The position numbers were made by a program, and so were the translations under genes. Of a stretch of 64,000 nucleotides of DNA, positions 24,779 through 34,052 are shown in pieces; positions within the stretch are counted from its first letter, which is position 1; each line of letters starts with the position of its first letter. The DNA is from Candidatus Poribacteria bacterium. GTDB taxonomy: Bacteria; Poribacteria; WGA-4E; WGA-3G. The notes under the pieces were generated by a model. The model made no database searches. It had not been told where the DNA came from and was given only the letters and a program-made list of their open reading frames with translations. The stretch covers positions 26,268 to 90,267 of the forward strand of contig JAJEIP010000050.1 of assembly GCA_022827885.1 (NCBI GenBank), read 5' to 3'.

Positions 24779-27748
24779 ATGTCAATAACAACCGATGCCT
24801 TACGAGATATAATTACGCGCTGCCACCAACGGCACGAGCAGCCCCTTCAGCAGCGGAAGACGACCACAAGGCGTCCGTTTTACAGAGGAATGCCTCACGA
24901 TTTCATAGTTTATTGTGCGCACGAACACGCTGTGATGCTTCGAGACTTGGAGGCGGCAGGCATTTCCTTTATGCCGATAGGACCTGCCCCTGGCACTGAC
25001 CGCCCCCCGCGCTCTTTTGGAGGCGATCGGTTTTTGAAACGTCAAGCGGCAACAGACTGGAATATCAGCCAATGGCGCAAGTCGTGGGGGATGGAAGTGT
25101 ATACGGGGATGCCTTCGGCACGCCAGGGCGCACCATGGCATGACATCGACTTTAAATATGAAGCCATCTGTGTCGCACCGGATGCCGTCCTCGCTTGCGT
25201 TCAGGCACTTGTAAACGCCGTCGCGAATCCGTTGTTGACGCTGTCAAAGTCTGGAGGGCTCCGTTTCTCTTGCAGGATACCGGAGTACCTCCACCCGAAC
25301 ACCGAGCAGGCAAGGTTTTCTCAAGGAACCCTGACAGCAGAGCATCCGCATCTACACGAGGCGTATTTTGAAATTCTTGGTGAAAAAGGATACAACTGCT
25401 GGGATGGGCGTTATGAAATCCTGCTTGGAAATCTGTTAGATCCCCCTGTGATTTCTAAAGAGGTCCTCTTTCCACTTATCGATGCACTTCGTGCCAAGTT
25501 TCACACACCTATTTCCCAAAGCGTCCACCACCAGATGCGCGTCCCGGACCTCCGAAACTCCCTTGGATCGGCTAAACTTGACCTCGCCAAAGAGGCACTT
25601 TCCAAGCGTGGGTTTTCTTATGTCAGACAAGTGGATGGCGTTCACTATTGGAGCGGGCAAGAGGGTGAGAGTGAGAATACGGAGGTATCATTGTGGGAGA
25701 ACGAAGATGGGGTGTGGGTATCTGCATCTACATCTGATACCGGATTGCCTCTGAAGGCAACGTGCATAACAGATGTTTGGAAGGATACCGGGATCGTACC
25801 GCCGATTCCAGAGACCGGGCTCCCAATAGACGATAAGGTGCCTGCCGTTCGGGAAGGAATACTCAGTCCGCTGGCAATCAAACGTCCGCGTCCGGTGTTA
25901 CACAAGGGCAGACCTACAGAAAATATCCATGAAACACCAGAAGAAATGAGGATCCGTATACAGCGCGCTTTTGATAGGAATGTGCGCGTTCTCGGATGTA
26001 TGCCCGAGATAGACGCAGCGGAAAATGGTGAAGTAGAATCCGTTCTGCGTGAGGGTGAGGTAATTTGTTTAAGTGGATCAAATGTCGAACCTGCAGCGGA
26101 AGTCGAACAATTTCTTCAAAAGCGAAATGTTCAAGCGGTTCAAACTGTAAAAGCACAAACGTTAGAGGATTTTCGCCTGTTTTTGGACCCACAATACGCA
26201 GAGGTGGTTGAACACCTTCTCGAAGCGGATGATGGAACGCAGACGATTTGTATTATCAATGCCACGCGAGAGTATGAACTGTTTCTTGAATGCGGACTGT
26301 CTAAAACTATACTGGAGGAGTGGGTCGTCAACTGGCAAGACAGTGCTTTAGGAAACTTTGCAATAGCCCTACTGAATGCAGTAGAAATCAGAGACAACTT
26401 TCATGCTGACTTCGTCAGACGCATCCGGACAGTGATACAGACGTTTGAATGGTTGGCAGAAGAACTCATCCAACAGATGTGCCCCGTCAATATACAGGGC
26501 AAGGCGGTCGCACGAAGGATGATTGATCCAGAGACTGTTGAAAATATTCAGGAGTCCTCAACGGTTTCTTCGGATCCAAACTGGACGTTTTGGCATCAAC
26601 TCAAGCGTTTCTTTGCACATTACATCAAGGACGCTGATGCCCCGATGCGATGGGAGGACGAAGTTCTACGGTTCTGGGTCCCGCCGATACTACATCCAAG
26701 CGTCAAATCCCTTGTGGTTACCTCCTCTGCTCTCTACGGCGAGTTTCTATGCCGAGCGTTCTTAGGTGAGAAAACTGAGATACTTCCTACCCAACCGAGG
26801 ACGTGGGTTCCCGAAAACCGCGTTTTTCAGATTCGCACCGATACTTACCCACGGGAGACGCTTTTAGATCTCAGCAACACCTGGGACGTTCGCGGGGTGT
26901 CTGAAACAGGGCAGCACATTTTTTGGAGGATCCAAGCGGAAATAGAAAGAGACCCAAATATTAAGCATGGGATTATAACCCATGTTTACACAATTGAACA
27001 GCTGAAGAATATCGCGAAAAATGAGAACGTCTGTTTCGTAACGGATTTCCGAAGACTGGAAGGATTGGAAACCGCGTTTCAAGAGGTAGAGGTCATCTGG
27101 ATCGTTGGTATGCCGCAAATGGAACCGCGCACCATTTTGGATCGCACACAGATCCTGTTTGGAAACGACGAGGAACCGCTCTCTTATAAAATAGAACCTG
27201 GGTCCTACCGTTACAAAGATGAACGCGTCCAGAGTGTTTATGAAAAAATGGTCACTCGTATATTCACACAAATGATAGAGCTGGCGCAGCTGGACCGTTT
27301 GGCAAACAAGAAGGTTATGTTGATTACGGGGTTGCGAATTCCTGAGATCACCGACAGACTTGAAACCCTCCTTTTTGACTGGGAAGACTTTGATGTCGCC
27401 GATGGGTTAGACAAACTCGCCGAGGTGATAGCGACACGCCAACGTTTTGAGGCCGAACGCGACAGCCTGACGGTTGAATCCAGCAGGAGAGAAGTAGAGC
27501 GGGTTCTGGGCTACTCCCCAAGGCACGCGAACCGAGTGTTGCAAAGGATGAGGGGTGGGAAGCCACGTGTCACTTTCCGCGAGCAAATTCTCGCACTTCT
27601 CGCCGATGGGGAGAAAACAACACAGGAATTCGCGAAGGCGATTCAAGGACACCCAAAAGCCATAAATACAGAACTCACGCGCCTTGTGGGGAGGGGTGAA
27701 ATTGTAAAGGTCAAGCGAGGTGTATATAAACTTCCAGATGATGCTTGA
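24779..27748 (+). CDS. Large orphan protein, possible degenerate primase-polymerase/helicase with C-terminal winged helix
   Basis: This 989-residue protein was not recognised as a named family. The N-terminal part (about residues 115-235) has features in the order seen in archaeo-eukaryotic primase-polymerases: HDIDF, then LTLSKSGGLRFSC (the usual His is Arg here), then AYFEILGEKGYNCWDGRYE. The middle lacks a Walker A motif. Residues about 640-830 (VVTSSALYGEFLCRAFLGEKTEIL, then RRLEGLETAFQEVEVIWIVGMP) resemble the end of a DinG/SF2-type helicase. The last 60 residues (TTQEFAKAIQGHPKAINTELTRLVGRGEIVKVKRGVYKL) look like a winged helix. It stands alone, with its own likely promoter. All domain calls are tentative. 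Confidence 0.6.
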   Translation: MSITTDALRDIITRCHQRHEQPLQQRKTTTRRPFYRGMPHDFIVYCAHEHAVMLRDLEAAGISFMPIGPAPGTDRPPRSFGGDRFLKRQAATDWNISQWRKSWGMEVYTGMPSARQGAPWHDIDFKYEAICVAPDAVLACVQALVNAVANPLLTLSKSGGLRFSCRIPEYLHPNTEQARFSQGTLTAEHPHLHEAYFEILGEKGYNCWDGRYEILLGNLLDPPVISKEVLFPLIDALRAKFHTPISQSVHHQMRVPDLRNSLGSAKLDLAKEALSKRGFSYVRQVDGVHYWSGQEGESENTEVSLWENEDGVWVSASTSDTGLPLKATCITDVWKDTGIVPPIPETGLPIDDKVPAVREGILSPLAIKRPRPVLHKGRPTENIHETPEEMRIRIQRAFDRNVRVLGCMPEIDAAENGEVESVLREGEVICLSGSNVEPAAEVEQFLQKRNVQAVQTVKAQTLEDFRLFLDPQYAEVVEHLLEADDGTQTICIINATREYELFLECGLSKTILEEWVVNWQDSALGNFAIALLNAVEIRDNFHADFVRRIRTVIQTFEWLAEELIQQMCPVNIQGKAVARRMIDPETVENIQESSTVSSDPNWTFWHQLKRFFAHYIKDADAPMRWEDEVLRFWVPPILHPSVKSLVVTSSALYGEFLCRAFLGEKTEILPTQPRTWVPENRVFQIRTDTYPRETLLDLSNTWDVRGVSETGQHIFWRIQAEIERDPNIKHGIITHVYTIEQLKNIAKNENVCFVTDFRRLEGLETAFQEVEVIWIVGMPQMEPRTILDRTQILFGNDEEPLSYKIEPGSYRYKDERVQSVYEKMVTRIFTQMIELAQLDRLANKKVMLITGLRIPEITDRLETLLFDWEDFDVADGLDKLAEVIATRQRFEAERDSLTVESSRREVERVLGYSPRHANRVLQRMRGGKPRVTFREQILALLADGEKTTQEFAKAIQGHPKAINTELTRLVGRGEIVKVKRGVYKLPDDA

Positions 27749-27773
27749 CATGTCCATTCTGTTGTGATATAAT
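27745..27773 (+). promoter_or_regulatory. Consensus sigma-70 promoter of argS
   Basis: TTGACA (27745-27750), a 17-base spacer and TATAAT (27768-27773) match the consensus exactly. The -35 box overlaps the stop codon of the preceding gene. Transcription would start about 60 bases before the argS ATG. Confidence 0.88.
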
Positions 27774-27839
27774 TTTATTCGTGAAAAAATGTGAGCCCAA
27801 TCAGAGAAACAGGCTGTTACACATCTTAATTTTCCGAAT

Positions 27840-29549
27840 ATGGACACAATTAAAACAGAAATCTACGATATTATAGAAAGTGCGATCCAGGAAGCCATTG
27901 CCACCGCGGAACTCACTATACCCGAAGTGCCAAAGATCCCGTTCTCACCGACCAAAACGCCTGAACACGGGGATATCGCGACACCTGTTGCCCTCGGCCT
28001 CGCGAAACAGGCACGGATGGCACCGCGCAAAATAGCTGAGATAATTGTCTCACATATCAATCTTGATGCCCATCCAACCATCCGCCAAATTGACATTGCC
28101 GGTGCTGGCTTCATCAATATTCACCTCGCCGATAACTATCTTTACGACACACTCCAAACAATCGCTACGATGCAGGAAGGATATGGAACCTGCAACAAAG
28201 GAGAAGGAAAACGGCTGCAAATTGAGTTTGTCAGTGCCAATCCCACGGGACCCCTTAACATCGTTAGTGGACGTGCCGCCGCAGTCGGGGATACCCTCGT
28301 CAATCTCCTAAAAGCGATAGGTTACAACGCTGTCCGGGAGTACTACGTTAATGATGCTGGTGGGCAGGTCGAACGCCTCGGCGAATCGATAGATGTCCGG
28401 TACCGACAAACACTCGGTAAAGACGGATTAGAAATTCCAGAGGGCGGGTATCAAGGTGAATATCTTCGGGAATTCGCTCAGACTATCGCTGAGACAGAAG
28501 GCGATGTTCATCTTCAACTTGAGCCAGAAAAGCGGGTGGCAGCTTTCCGGGATAAGGGCATTGCCCACATCTTGGCGGAACAAAAAAAATCTTTGGAACG
28601 TTTTGGTGTCGATTTCGATGTCTGGTCGAGTGAAAAAGCGATCCGTGAAAGTGGGAAACCAGAGGAAATAATTGAACTCTTCCGAGATAAGGCGTATCTC
28701 TACGAGGCGGAGGGCGCGACATGGTTTCGGATGACAGAGTTTGGGGACGATAAGGACTGTGTTGTTGTCCGAAGTAACGGAGAATATACCTATTTTGTGC
28801 CCGATGCCGCATATCACCGCGATAAATTTGACAGAGGGTTCACCACGGTTATTGATCTGCTCGGACCGGATCATCAAGGACATATCAGTCGTCTCAAAAA
28901 CTTTGTCAAGGCACTCGGTCTACCTGACAACTGGCTCGAAATCTTCATCATTCAACAGGTGAACCTCGTCGATGCAGAGGGCAAGCGGTCAGATATGTCA
29001 AAACGGCGGGGACAGTTTCTGACCCTTGATGACCTCATTGACGAACTCGCAGCGACCGTCGGCGAACAATTTGCAGTGGATGTCGCCCGCTATTTCTTTC
29101 TCATGCGTGCCAACAATACCCATCTCGATTTCAATATGGAATTGGCAGTCACGCACGCCAGTGAGAATCCTGTTTTCTACATCCAATACGCCCATGCCCG
29201 GTGTTGCAGCATCTTCGAGCAGGGAGCTGAACAAGGAATCACCGCTAAGCCGATTGAAGCCGTCTCTCTCGAACGAATCACCGAACCGATGGAACATGAA
29301 TTGATTCGGAAATTAGCCGAATTCCCATCAACCGTGCTTTTAAGTGCAGAAGCACGGGAAGCACATCGCGTTGTGCATTACCTACACGAACTTGCTGGAA
29401 TTTTTCATCCGTACTACAACCAACACCGGGTCCTTGATTCGATGGACATGGAGAAAACGAACGCACGGCTCATTCTGATACAGAGCGTGCAAAGCGTATT
29501 GAAAAATGGCTTGACGTTGCTGGGTATTTCTGCCCCGACATCTATGTAA
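27840..29549 (+). CDS. argS: Arginyl-tRNA synthetase with altered HIGH motif
   Basis: This 569-residue class I synthetase charges tRNA-Arg. It has the N-terminal additional domain, the Rossmann core with EFVSANPTGPL (about residues 125-135), EYYVNDAGGQVERLG, the KMSKS-region variant SDMSKRRGQF (about 384-393) and a C-terminal DALR-type anticodon-binding domain. The HIGH signature, normally HVGHGR after NPTGPL, reads NIVSGR here, losing both His. The rest is intact and the length is normal, so it is probably functional. An exact consensus promoter precedes it, but no clear Shine-Dalgarno is seen. The aminotransferase gene follows 16 bases later. Confidence 0.92.
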   Translation: MDTIKTEIYDIIESAIQEAIATAELTIPEVPKIPFSPTKTPEHGDIATPVALGLAKQARMAPRKIAEIIVSHINLDAHPTIRQIDIAGAGFINIHLADNYLYDTLQTIATMQEGYGTCNKGEGKRLQIEFVSANPTGPLNIVSGRAAAVGDTLVNLLKAIGYNAVREYYVNDAGGQVERLGESIDVRYRQTLGKDGLEIPEGGYQGEYLREFAQTIAETEGDVHLQLEPEKRVAAFRDKGIAHILAEQKKSLERFGVDFDVWSSEKAIRESGKPEEIIELFRDKAYLYEAEGATWFRMTEFGDDKDCVVVRSNGEYTYFVPDAAYHRDKFDRGFTTVIDLLGPDHQGHISRLKNFVKALGLPDNWLEIFIIQQVNLVDAEGKRSDMSKRRGQFLTLDDLIDELAATVGEQFAVDVARYFFLMRANNTHLDFNMELAVTHASENPVFYIQYAHARCCSIFEQGAEQGITAKPIEAVSLERITEPMEHELIRKLAEFPSTVLLSAEAREAHRVVHYLHELAGIFHPYYNQHRVLDSMDMEKTNARLILIQSVQSVLKNGLTLLGISAPTSM

Positions 29550-29565
29550 AGGTAAAATTAAAAAT
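29548..29565 (+). promoter_or_regulatory. Partial copy of the start-codon leader
   Basis: AAGGTAAAATTAAAAAT immediately precedes the aminotransferase ATG and lacks only the first CCGC of the recurrent leader. It overlaps the argS stop codon. Confidence 0.55.
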
Positions 29566-30924
29566 ATGATAGATTATAGAAAAACCGATAAGGCGCATGT
29601 ATGGCATCCGCTATTTCAGCATCAACGCCTTGAAGAAACAACGTTAGTCGTTTTTGAATCGGCGCATGGAACGACACTTGTGGACGCAGAAGGCCGGGAG
29701 TACTTGGACGCGTACTCGGCACTCTGGAACGTCAATGTCGGTTATGGTAGACAGGAGATTGCCGACGCAGTCTATGCACAGATACAGCAGTTACCTTACT
29801 ATCCACACTCGCAGATTAACGCGCCTGCCACGGTATTAGCGGAGCAGCTCGCCGCGTGTCTTCCGGGTGATTTGAACCATGTCTTTTTCTGCAACAGCGG
29901 TTCGGAGGCAAATGAAACCGCCATCAAAATGGCACGGCAGTACGGCAGACAAACCTATCCGGGTGAGAATCGCTACAAGATCATCAGTCGGTATCGGGGG
30001 TACCATGGATTTACGTATGGTGCCCTCTCAGCAACAGGGCAGGCACGCAGACGCAAGGCTTTTGAACCACTCGTTCCAGGGTTTATACACGCGCATCCAC
30101 CCTACTGCCACCGATGTCCCATTGGATTAGACTACCCATCTTGTGGCACTGAGTGTGCTGATGAAATTGAACGGATAATTCGGTGGGAGGGGCCCGAAAC
30201 GGTCATTGCTGTCATTGCTGAGCCTATTATCGGTGGCGGTGGTGTGATTGTCCCGCCAGATGACTATCTTCCGAAATTGAGGCAAATCTGTGACGACTAC
30301 GGTTTGTTGCTCATCCTTGACGAGGTTATCACCGGTTTCGGACGTACTGGAAAGATGTTTGCCTGTGAGCATTGGGATGTCCAGCCCGACCTTATTACAC
30401 TCGCAAAGGGGCTCACGAGCGGTTATCTACCCCTTGGTGCATGCGTCGCCTCAACGGACGTCTTCAATGCGTTCCTCGGTGAATCCGAGGAGAACAAAGA
30501 ATTCGCTCAGGTCTGTACCTACGGCGGACATCCAGTCGCATGTGCCGCTGGGATCGCGAACCTTGAGATTCTCCAAAGGGAACGGCTCTGGGAAAATTCC
30601 GAAAAGGTGGGGGCACATCTGCTCTCGAAATTGGAGACGTTACGGGACTTACCCATTGTCGGTGATGTGCGTGGCAAAGGGTTGATGATGGCGGTGGAAT
30701 TCGTCCAAGCCGATGGGACGCAGCTGGAAACGGCAACGACCAATCGAATTGTGAGTCAGTTGCGAGACTTTGATACAGGCGGGATCATCGTGGGGAAAAT
30801 CGGACACGCTGTCGACGAACCGGAAAATATCATTTACATTGCACCGCCCCTGATTCTCACAGAAGCAGAGGCGGACAGAATTTTTGAGACGTTACGTCAA
30901 GTACTTGTCCAACAGGAGTTTTAA
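29566..30924 (+). CDS. Class III PLP-dependent aminotransferase
   Basis: This 452-residue enzyme of the acetylornithine/omega-aminotransferase group moves amino groups from an omega-amine to a 2-oxo acid using PLP in the cytoplasm. It shows HPLFQHQ, CNSGSEANETAIKMAR (about residues 110-125), RYRGYHGFTYGALSATG, ILDEVITGFGRTGKMF (PLP Asp) and the Schiff-base Lys281 in LITLAKGLTSGYLPLGA. It lies 16 bases after argS and is probably co-transcribed. It overlaps the end of the convergent MTA phosphorylase gene by 33 bases. The exact substrate (beta-alanine, taurine, pyruvate partner or others) cannot be fixed from sequence. Confidence 0.88.
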   Translation: MIDYRKTDKAHVWHPLFQHQRLEETTLVVFESAHGTTLVDAEGREYLDAYSALWNVNVGYGRQEIADAVYAQIQQLPYYPHSQINAPATVLAEQLAACLPGDLNHVFFCNSGSEANETAIKMARQYGRQTYPGENRYKIISRYRGYHGFTYGALSATGQARRRKAFEPLVPGFIHAHPPYCHRCPIGLDYPSCGTECADEIERIIRWEGPETVIAVIAEPIIGGGGVIVPPDDYLPKLRQICDDYGLLLILDEVITGFGRTGKMFACEHWDVQPDLITLAKGLTSGYLPLGACVASTDVFNAFLGESEENKEFAQVCTYGGHPVACAAGIANLEILQRERLWENSEKVGAHLLSKLETLRDLPIVGDVRGKGLMMAVEFVQADGTQLETATTNRIVSQLRDFDTGGIIVGKIGHAVDEPENIIYIAPPLILTEAEADRIFETLRQVLVQQEF

Positions 30925-31749
30925 TTCGTGTCGCTTCGCTGTTGGTATCTTATCGGGGTGGGTAGCGATCGCGAATTGCAGGGCGGTTGAACAGGCGCAG
31001 CTCCGTTCACCTTCAGGGATCTGAGCGACAGCAGCCCTGACCGTCTTTTTGGAAGCCTCTACATTAAAACGGACATTGTCAAGGATCATCTCTGTTGTTA
31101 CGTTATCGTGTTCAGGGTGCCAACAATCGTAATCGGTGGAACAGGCGAGGACGGCGTAGCAGATTTCAGCCTCACGAGCGAGTTTCGCTTCCGGCGCAGC
31201 GGTCATTCCAATGATGTCAAACCCGAAGTGTCGGTAGAGTTCAGACTCTGCCTGTGTAGAAAATGCCGGTCCTTCCATACAGATGTAGGTGCCGCCATTA
31301 TGCACGGAGGCCCCGATTTCTGTAGCCCCTGCAGATAAAAAGGAACTGAGTTGTGAACAAAAAGGATGGGCAAGGCTGACGTGGGCAGCGATACCGTCAC
31401 CGAAAAAGGTGGATTTTCGGTCTTTGGTATGATCGTAAAGTTGATCCGGTACAACGAAATGGCGCGGTTCAATATCTTGTCGTAGGCTCCCGACGGCACT
31501 TACAGAGATCAACCACTCAACACCTAACGATTTTAAGGCATAAATATTCGCTCGAACATTAATCTCGGAAGGAAGGATCCGATGACCAACACCGTGCCGC
31601 GGTAGAAAAACGACGGGCTTCCCATCAAGGTTACCCAAAATAAGCGCATCGCTCGGTTTACCGAACGGGGTTTCGACCCTGGTTTCTTCGACATCTGTTA
31701 AGCCTTCCATCTGATAAAAACCGCTGCCGCCAATAATTCCGATACGCAT
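30892..31749 (-). CDS. mtnP: S-methyl-5'-thioadenosine phosphorylase
   Basis: This 285-residue enzyme of the PNP/MTAP family cleaves methylthioadenosine with phosphate in methionine salvage, in the cytoplasm. It begins IGIIGGSGFY, has FLPRHGVGHRILPSEINVRANIYALKSLG, the VHNGGTYICMEGPAFSTQAES segment (about 180-202) and GMTAAPEAKLAREAE. The MTAA form in the last motif is typical of MTA-specific members rather than purine nucleoside phosphorylase. Its ATG follows the recurrent CCGCAAGG leader (31750-31768). It converges on the aminotransferase gene with a 33-base overlap. Confidence 0.9.
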   Translation of the reverse strand: MRIGIIGGSGFYQMEGLTDVEETRVETPFGKPSDALILGNLDGKPVVFLPRHGVGHRILPSEINVRANIYALKSLGVEWLISVSAVGSLRQDIEPRHFVVPDQLYDHTKDRKSTFFGDGIAAHVSLAHPFCSQLSSFLSAGATEIGASVHNGGTYICMEGPAFSTQAESELYRHFGFDIIGMTAAPEAKLAREAEICYAVLACSTDYDCWHPEHDNVTTEMILDNVRFNVEASKKTVRAAVAQIPEGERSCACSTALQFAIATHPDKIPTAKRHELKLLLDKYLT

Positions 31750-31768
31750 TTTTAATTATTCCTTGCGG
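31750..31768 (-). promoter_or_regulatory. Recurrent CCGCAAGG start-codon leader
   Basis: Minus-strand CCGCAAGGAATAATTAAAA lies directly against the mtnP ATG and carries its Shine-Dalgarno. Upstream, a TATAAT box on the minus strand (31847-31852) could be the -10 of mtnP, though no good -35 is visible. Confidence 0.7.
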
Positions 31769-31947
31769 AGTCATCAAGTCGGTTGTGTACTTGATGTGCC
31801 TTTCTATAGAGTCGCCCTCCACTTCGTTTCGGGCTACGGATTTTGTATTATACCAAGAACCTGCGCGTAATGAAATTATGCCTTAAATGGCATAATTTGT
31901 CTTAGCTTTACATTTGGAGCGCAGTCCAGGAGGCCATAGTTAAAAAA

Positions 31948-32769
31948 ATGGCATTATTGCATTGTGGTAATTTAACACTTGAGGGAAAATCCAGTTCCGC
32001 CGTTGCGACTTACGTTCGAGTCAAAGAACTGGATCTCGTTTTCGATTTAGGCAGATGTCCGATGAACTTTATCGGCATCGACAACGTTTTCATTTCCCAT
32101 TTCCACCTCGATCATTACTTTGGATTGCCTATCTACATCAGCCAACGTTGGCTTGCGGGCATACCACCGGGGAACATCTATGTCCCTTGGAGTGGGTCTA
32201 AGCAACTGATGCACATTCTTGATAGGATCTCCGCATTGGATACCGGCAAGAGTTGGGCATATCAAATTACGCCGGTTCGGGTGGGCGATGAGATTCCATT
32301 TCGACAAAATTTAGTCGCACACATTTTGCCAAGCGACCATAGGGTTCCCGTTGTTTCTTATCTGATTTGTGAGGTGCGCAAGAAACTCAAACCCGAGTTT
32401 CAGCATTTGTCAGGGCGTGACATCGCAGAACTGAAACGTTCAGGGGTCGAGATAACAACAGAGGTACAATTACCCTTGATCGCCTACTTAGGAGATACAC
32501 GGAGTATTCCGCTTGATGCGCATCCATTACTCAAGCAGTGCAAAGTCCTAATTTGCGAATGCACATTCATCTTACCGGAGCATCGAGTGCGTGCGAAGCG
32601 GACGATGCATCTGCATCTTGAGATGCTGCCCTCGATATTGGAAAATGTTGAGAGCGAACATGTCGTCCTGACCCACTTCTCCCGCCGTTATACACCAGAA
32701 CTTATCCGACAAAAGGTTTTCGGTCACTTACCACCGGCGGAACGTTCCCGCGTTCAACTGTTCCTTTAA
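31948..32769 (+). CDS. MBL-fold metallo-hydrolase, RNase Z-like
   Basis: This 273-residue protein has the metallo-beta-lactamase fold. The zinc motif HFHLDH falls at residues 51-56 (FISHFHLDHYFGLPIYI), with SDHRVPVVSYLI (about 129-140), AYLGDTRSI (about 183) and VLTHFSRRY near the end. The order and spacing fit the RNase Z / ElaC superfamily, which processes tRNA 3' ends. It is shorter than typical RNase Z (about 305), and the long exosite arm is not obvious, so another nuclease or hydrolase activity is possible. An AGGAGG lies about 14 bases before the ATG. Confidence 0.8.
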   Translation: MALLHCGNLTLEGKSSSAVATYVRVKELDLVFDLGRCPMNFIGIDNVFISHFHLDHYFGLPIYISQRWLAGIPPGNIYVPWSGSKQLMHILDRISALDTGKSWAYQITPVRVGDEIPFRQNLVAHILPSDHRVPVVSYLICEVRKKLKPEFQHLSGRDIAELKRSGVEITTEVQLPLIAYLGDTRSIPLDAHPLLKQCKVLICECTFILPEHRVRAKRTMHLHLEMLPSILENVESEHVVLTHFSRRYTPELIRQKVFGHLPPAERSRVQLFL

Positions 32770-32783
32770 CACGAGATGGTATT

Positions 32784-33788
32784 CTACTGAGTCCCTGCCC
32801 GTTCCATGTAGAGATGTGTGGTCAGAAGTGCCCAGATAGGTGCTAATACAGCGTCTATCAATATGTTTACAATGACCATCACCGCGATTGCCCAAACAGG
32901 GGGATCCTGTAAGGTTATTTGGACCTGAACACCAAAAAAGAGATCGAAAAATTTCCCTGATAGTAGTATCTCACGTAAGGGCACAAATTCAGGGGCAAGG
33001 ACAGAAAACAGTAGCAACGTTAAACCGAGAACCGCCGTGGTAAACACCATTGCTCCCCAAACAAGCAACAGGTACATACCAAAAAACTGCCTCCATTTCC
33101 CGCTCACGAGTTCACTACTACGGCGCAGCGCAGCGATCCACGATAGATTCTCAATAATGATTCCTTGGTGGTAGAGGCTCCATTTTACCAAAAAATAAAC
33201 CGCGGGAATACCAACAATCATCAGCAACAGAATCGGCGTAGCAGGTGCTACCGGTACATACGGTATCAAAACTTGAGAGAATCCAGTCAAGATGGGTATG
33301 ACAACGGTAAAAAATACCGCTGTAGCGAGTAGTCCGAATAAGACCCATATCCCCAAAATAGATACGATCTTGCGACGTGTATGGCGCCAGGCTTTGCCTG
33401 AAGTAGCCTTTGTGCCACGGTATTGATGGACGATGATAAAAGCCAGTGGACACATCGCTAACCATAGAAAACCGATGTCAAAGGTAGATCCATGGAAGCC
33501 ACCAGTTGTCTTTACACCCATTGGTTTCGAGGAAGACTGATTAGTTCCTGTTGATCCACTAAATACCGTGATTGCTCCTGATGTGCTAAAAGTCCATTGT
33601 GCCTCTGCAATCCATAATTTGGAAAACAAAAACGAGGCACTGTAGAATGCAAGGCTGACAATGATGACCGGGAACATCACGCGCCAGAACAAGCCGAAAT
33701 GATTCCAATAGTCCCTGAATATCGCCGACATAAGCCTGAGCCATGGCACGGAAGTCGTAGTTCCTGCGTTTTCCAGAACGTCTTGCAT
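32784..33788 (-). CDS. Polytopic membrane protein of unknown function
   Basis: This 334-residue protein has about six membrane helices (around residues 35-55, 105-120, 145-170, 182-205, 235-270 and 305-325). It includes KWSLYHQGIIIENLSWIAALRRSSELVSGKWRQFFGMYLLL, a stretch reminiscent of glycerophosphoryl-diester-phosphodiesterase-like membrane domains, in which the protein region between helices carries ALRRSSELVKG. No catalytic motif is seen. It converges with the MBL-fold gene with a 14-base gap and stands alone on its strand. Confidence 0.7.
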   Translation of the reverse strand: MQDVLENAGTTTSVPWLRLMSAIFRDYWNHFGLFWRVMFPVIIVSLAFYSASFLFSKLWIAEAQWTFSTSGAITVFSGSTGTNQSSSKPMGVKTTGGFHGSTFDIGFLWLAMCPLAFIIVHQYRGTKATSGKAWRHTRRKIVSILGIWVLFGLLATAVFFTVVIPILTGFSQVLIPYVPVAPATPILLLMIVGIPAVYFLVKWSLYHQGIIIENLSWIAALRRSSELVSGKWRQFFGMYLLLVWGAMVFTTAVLGLTLLLFSVLAPEFVPLREILLSGKFFDLFFGVQVQITLQDPPVWAIAVMVIVNILIDAVLAPIWALLTTHLYMERAGTQ

Positions 33789-33912
33789 AGTTTATTTCTC
33801 TATAGGGACATAAAGATCTCGACAACGTGATTTCGCTCTATGATGTCGTTATTAACGACGCTGTGGGGTAGATTTCGGGCAAGCCTGCAAAGCATAATAT
33901 CGGGCAGTGTAT

Positions 33913-33973
33913 GTAGAGGCGAGTCTCCAAGCCGTTCAGTTTCATGTATCTATGCCCGGAGATCTCGCCCTAC
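33913..33973. repeat. Inverted-repeat element
   Basis: GTAGAGGCGAGTCTCC (33913-33928) pairs imperfectly with GGAGATCTCGCCCTAC (33958-33973). It resembles the stem at 52528-52562 and the ends of the element at 41746-41814, suggesting a family of dispersed hairpins of the GTAGGGCGAG type. Confidence 0.55.
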
Positions 33974-34052
33974 AGCACACGACCGATCACTCTTCTATTA
34001 AAGCGACATAGGGAAACCCGGTATAGGAGGGTGGTTTCCCTAAAATTTGGAT

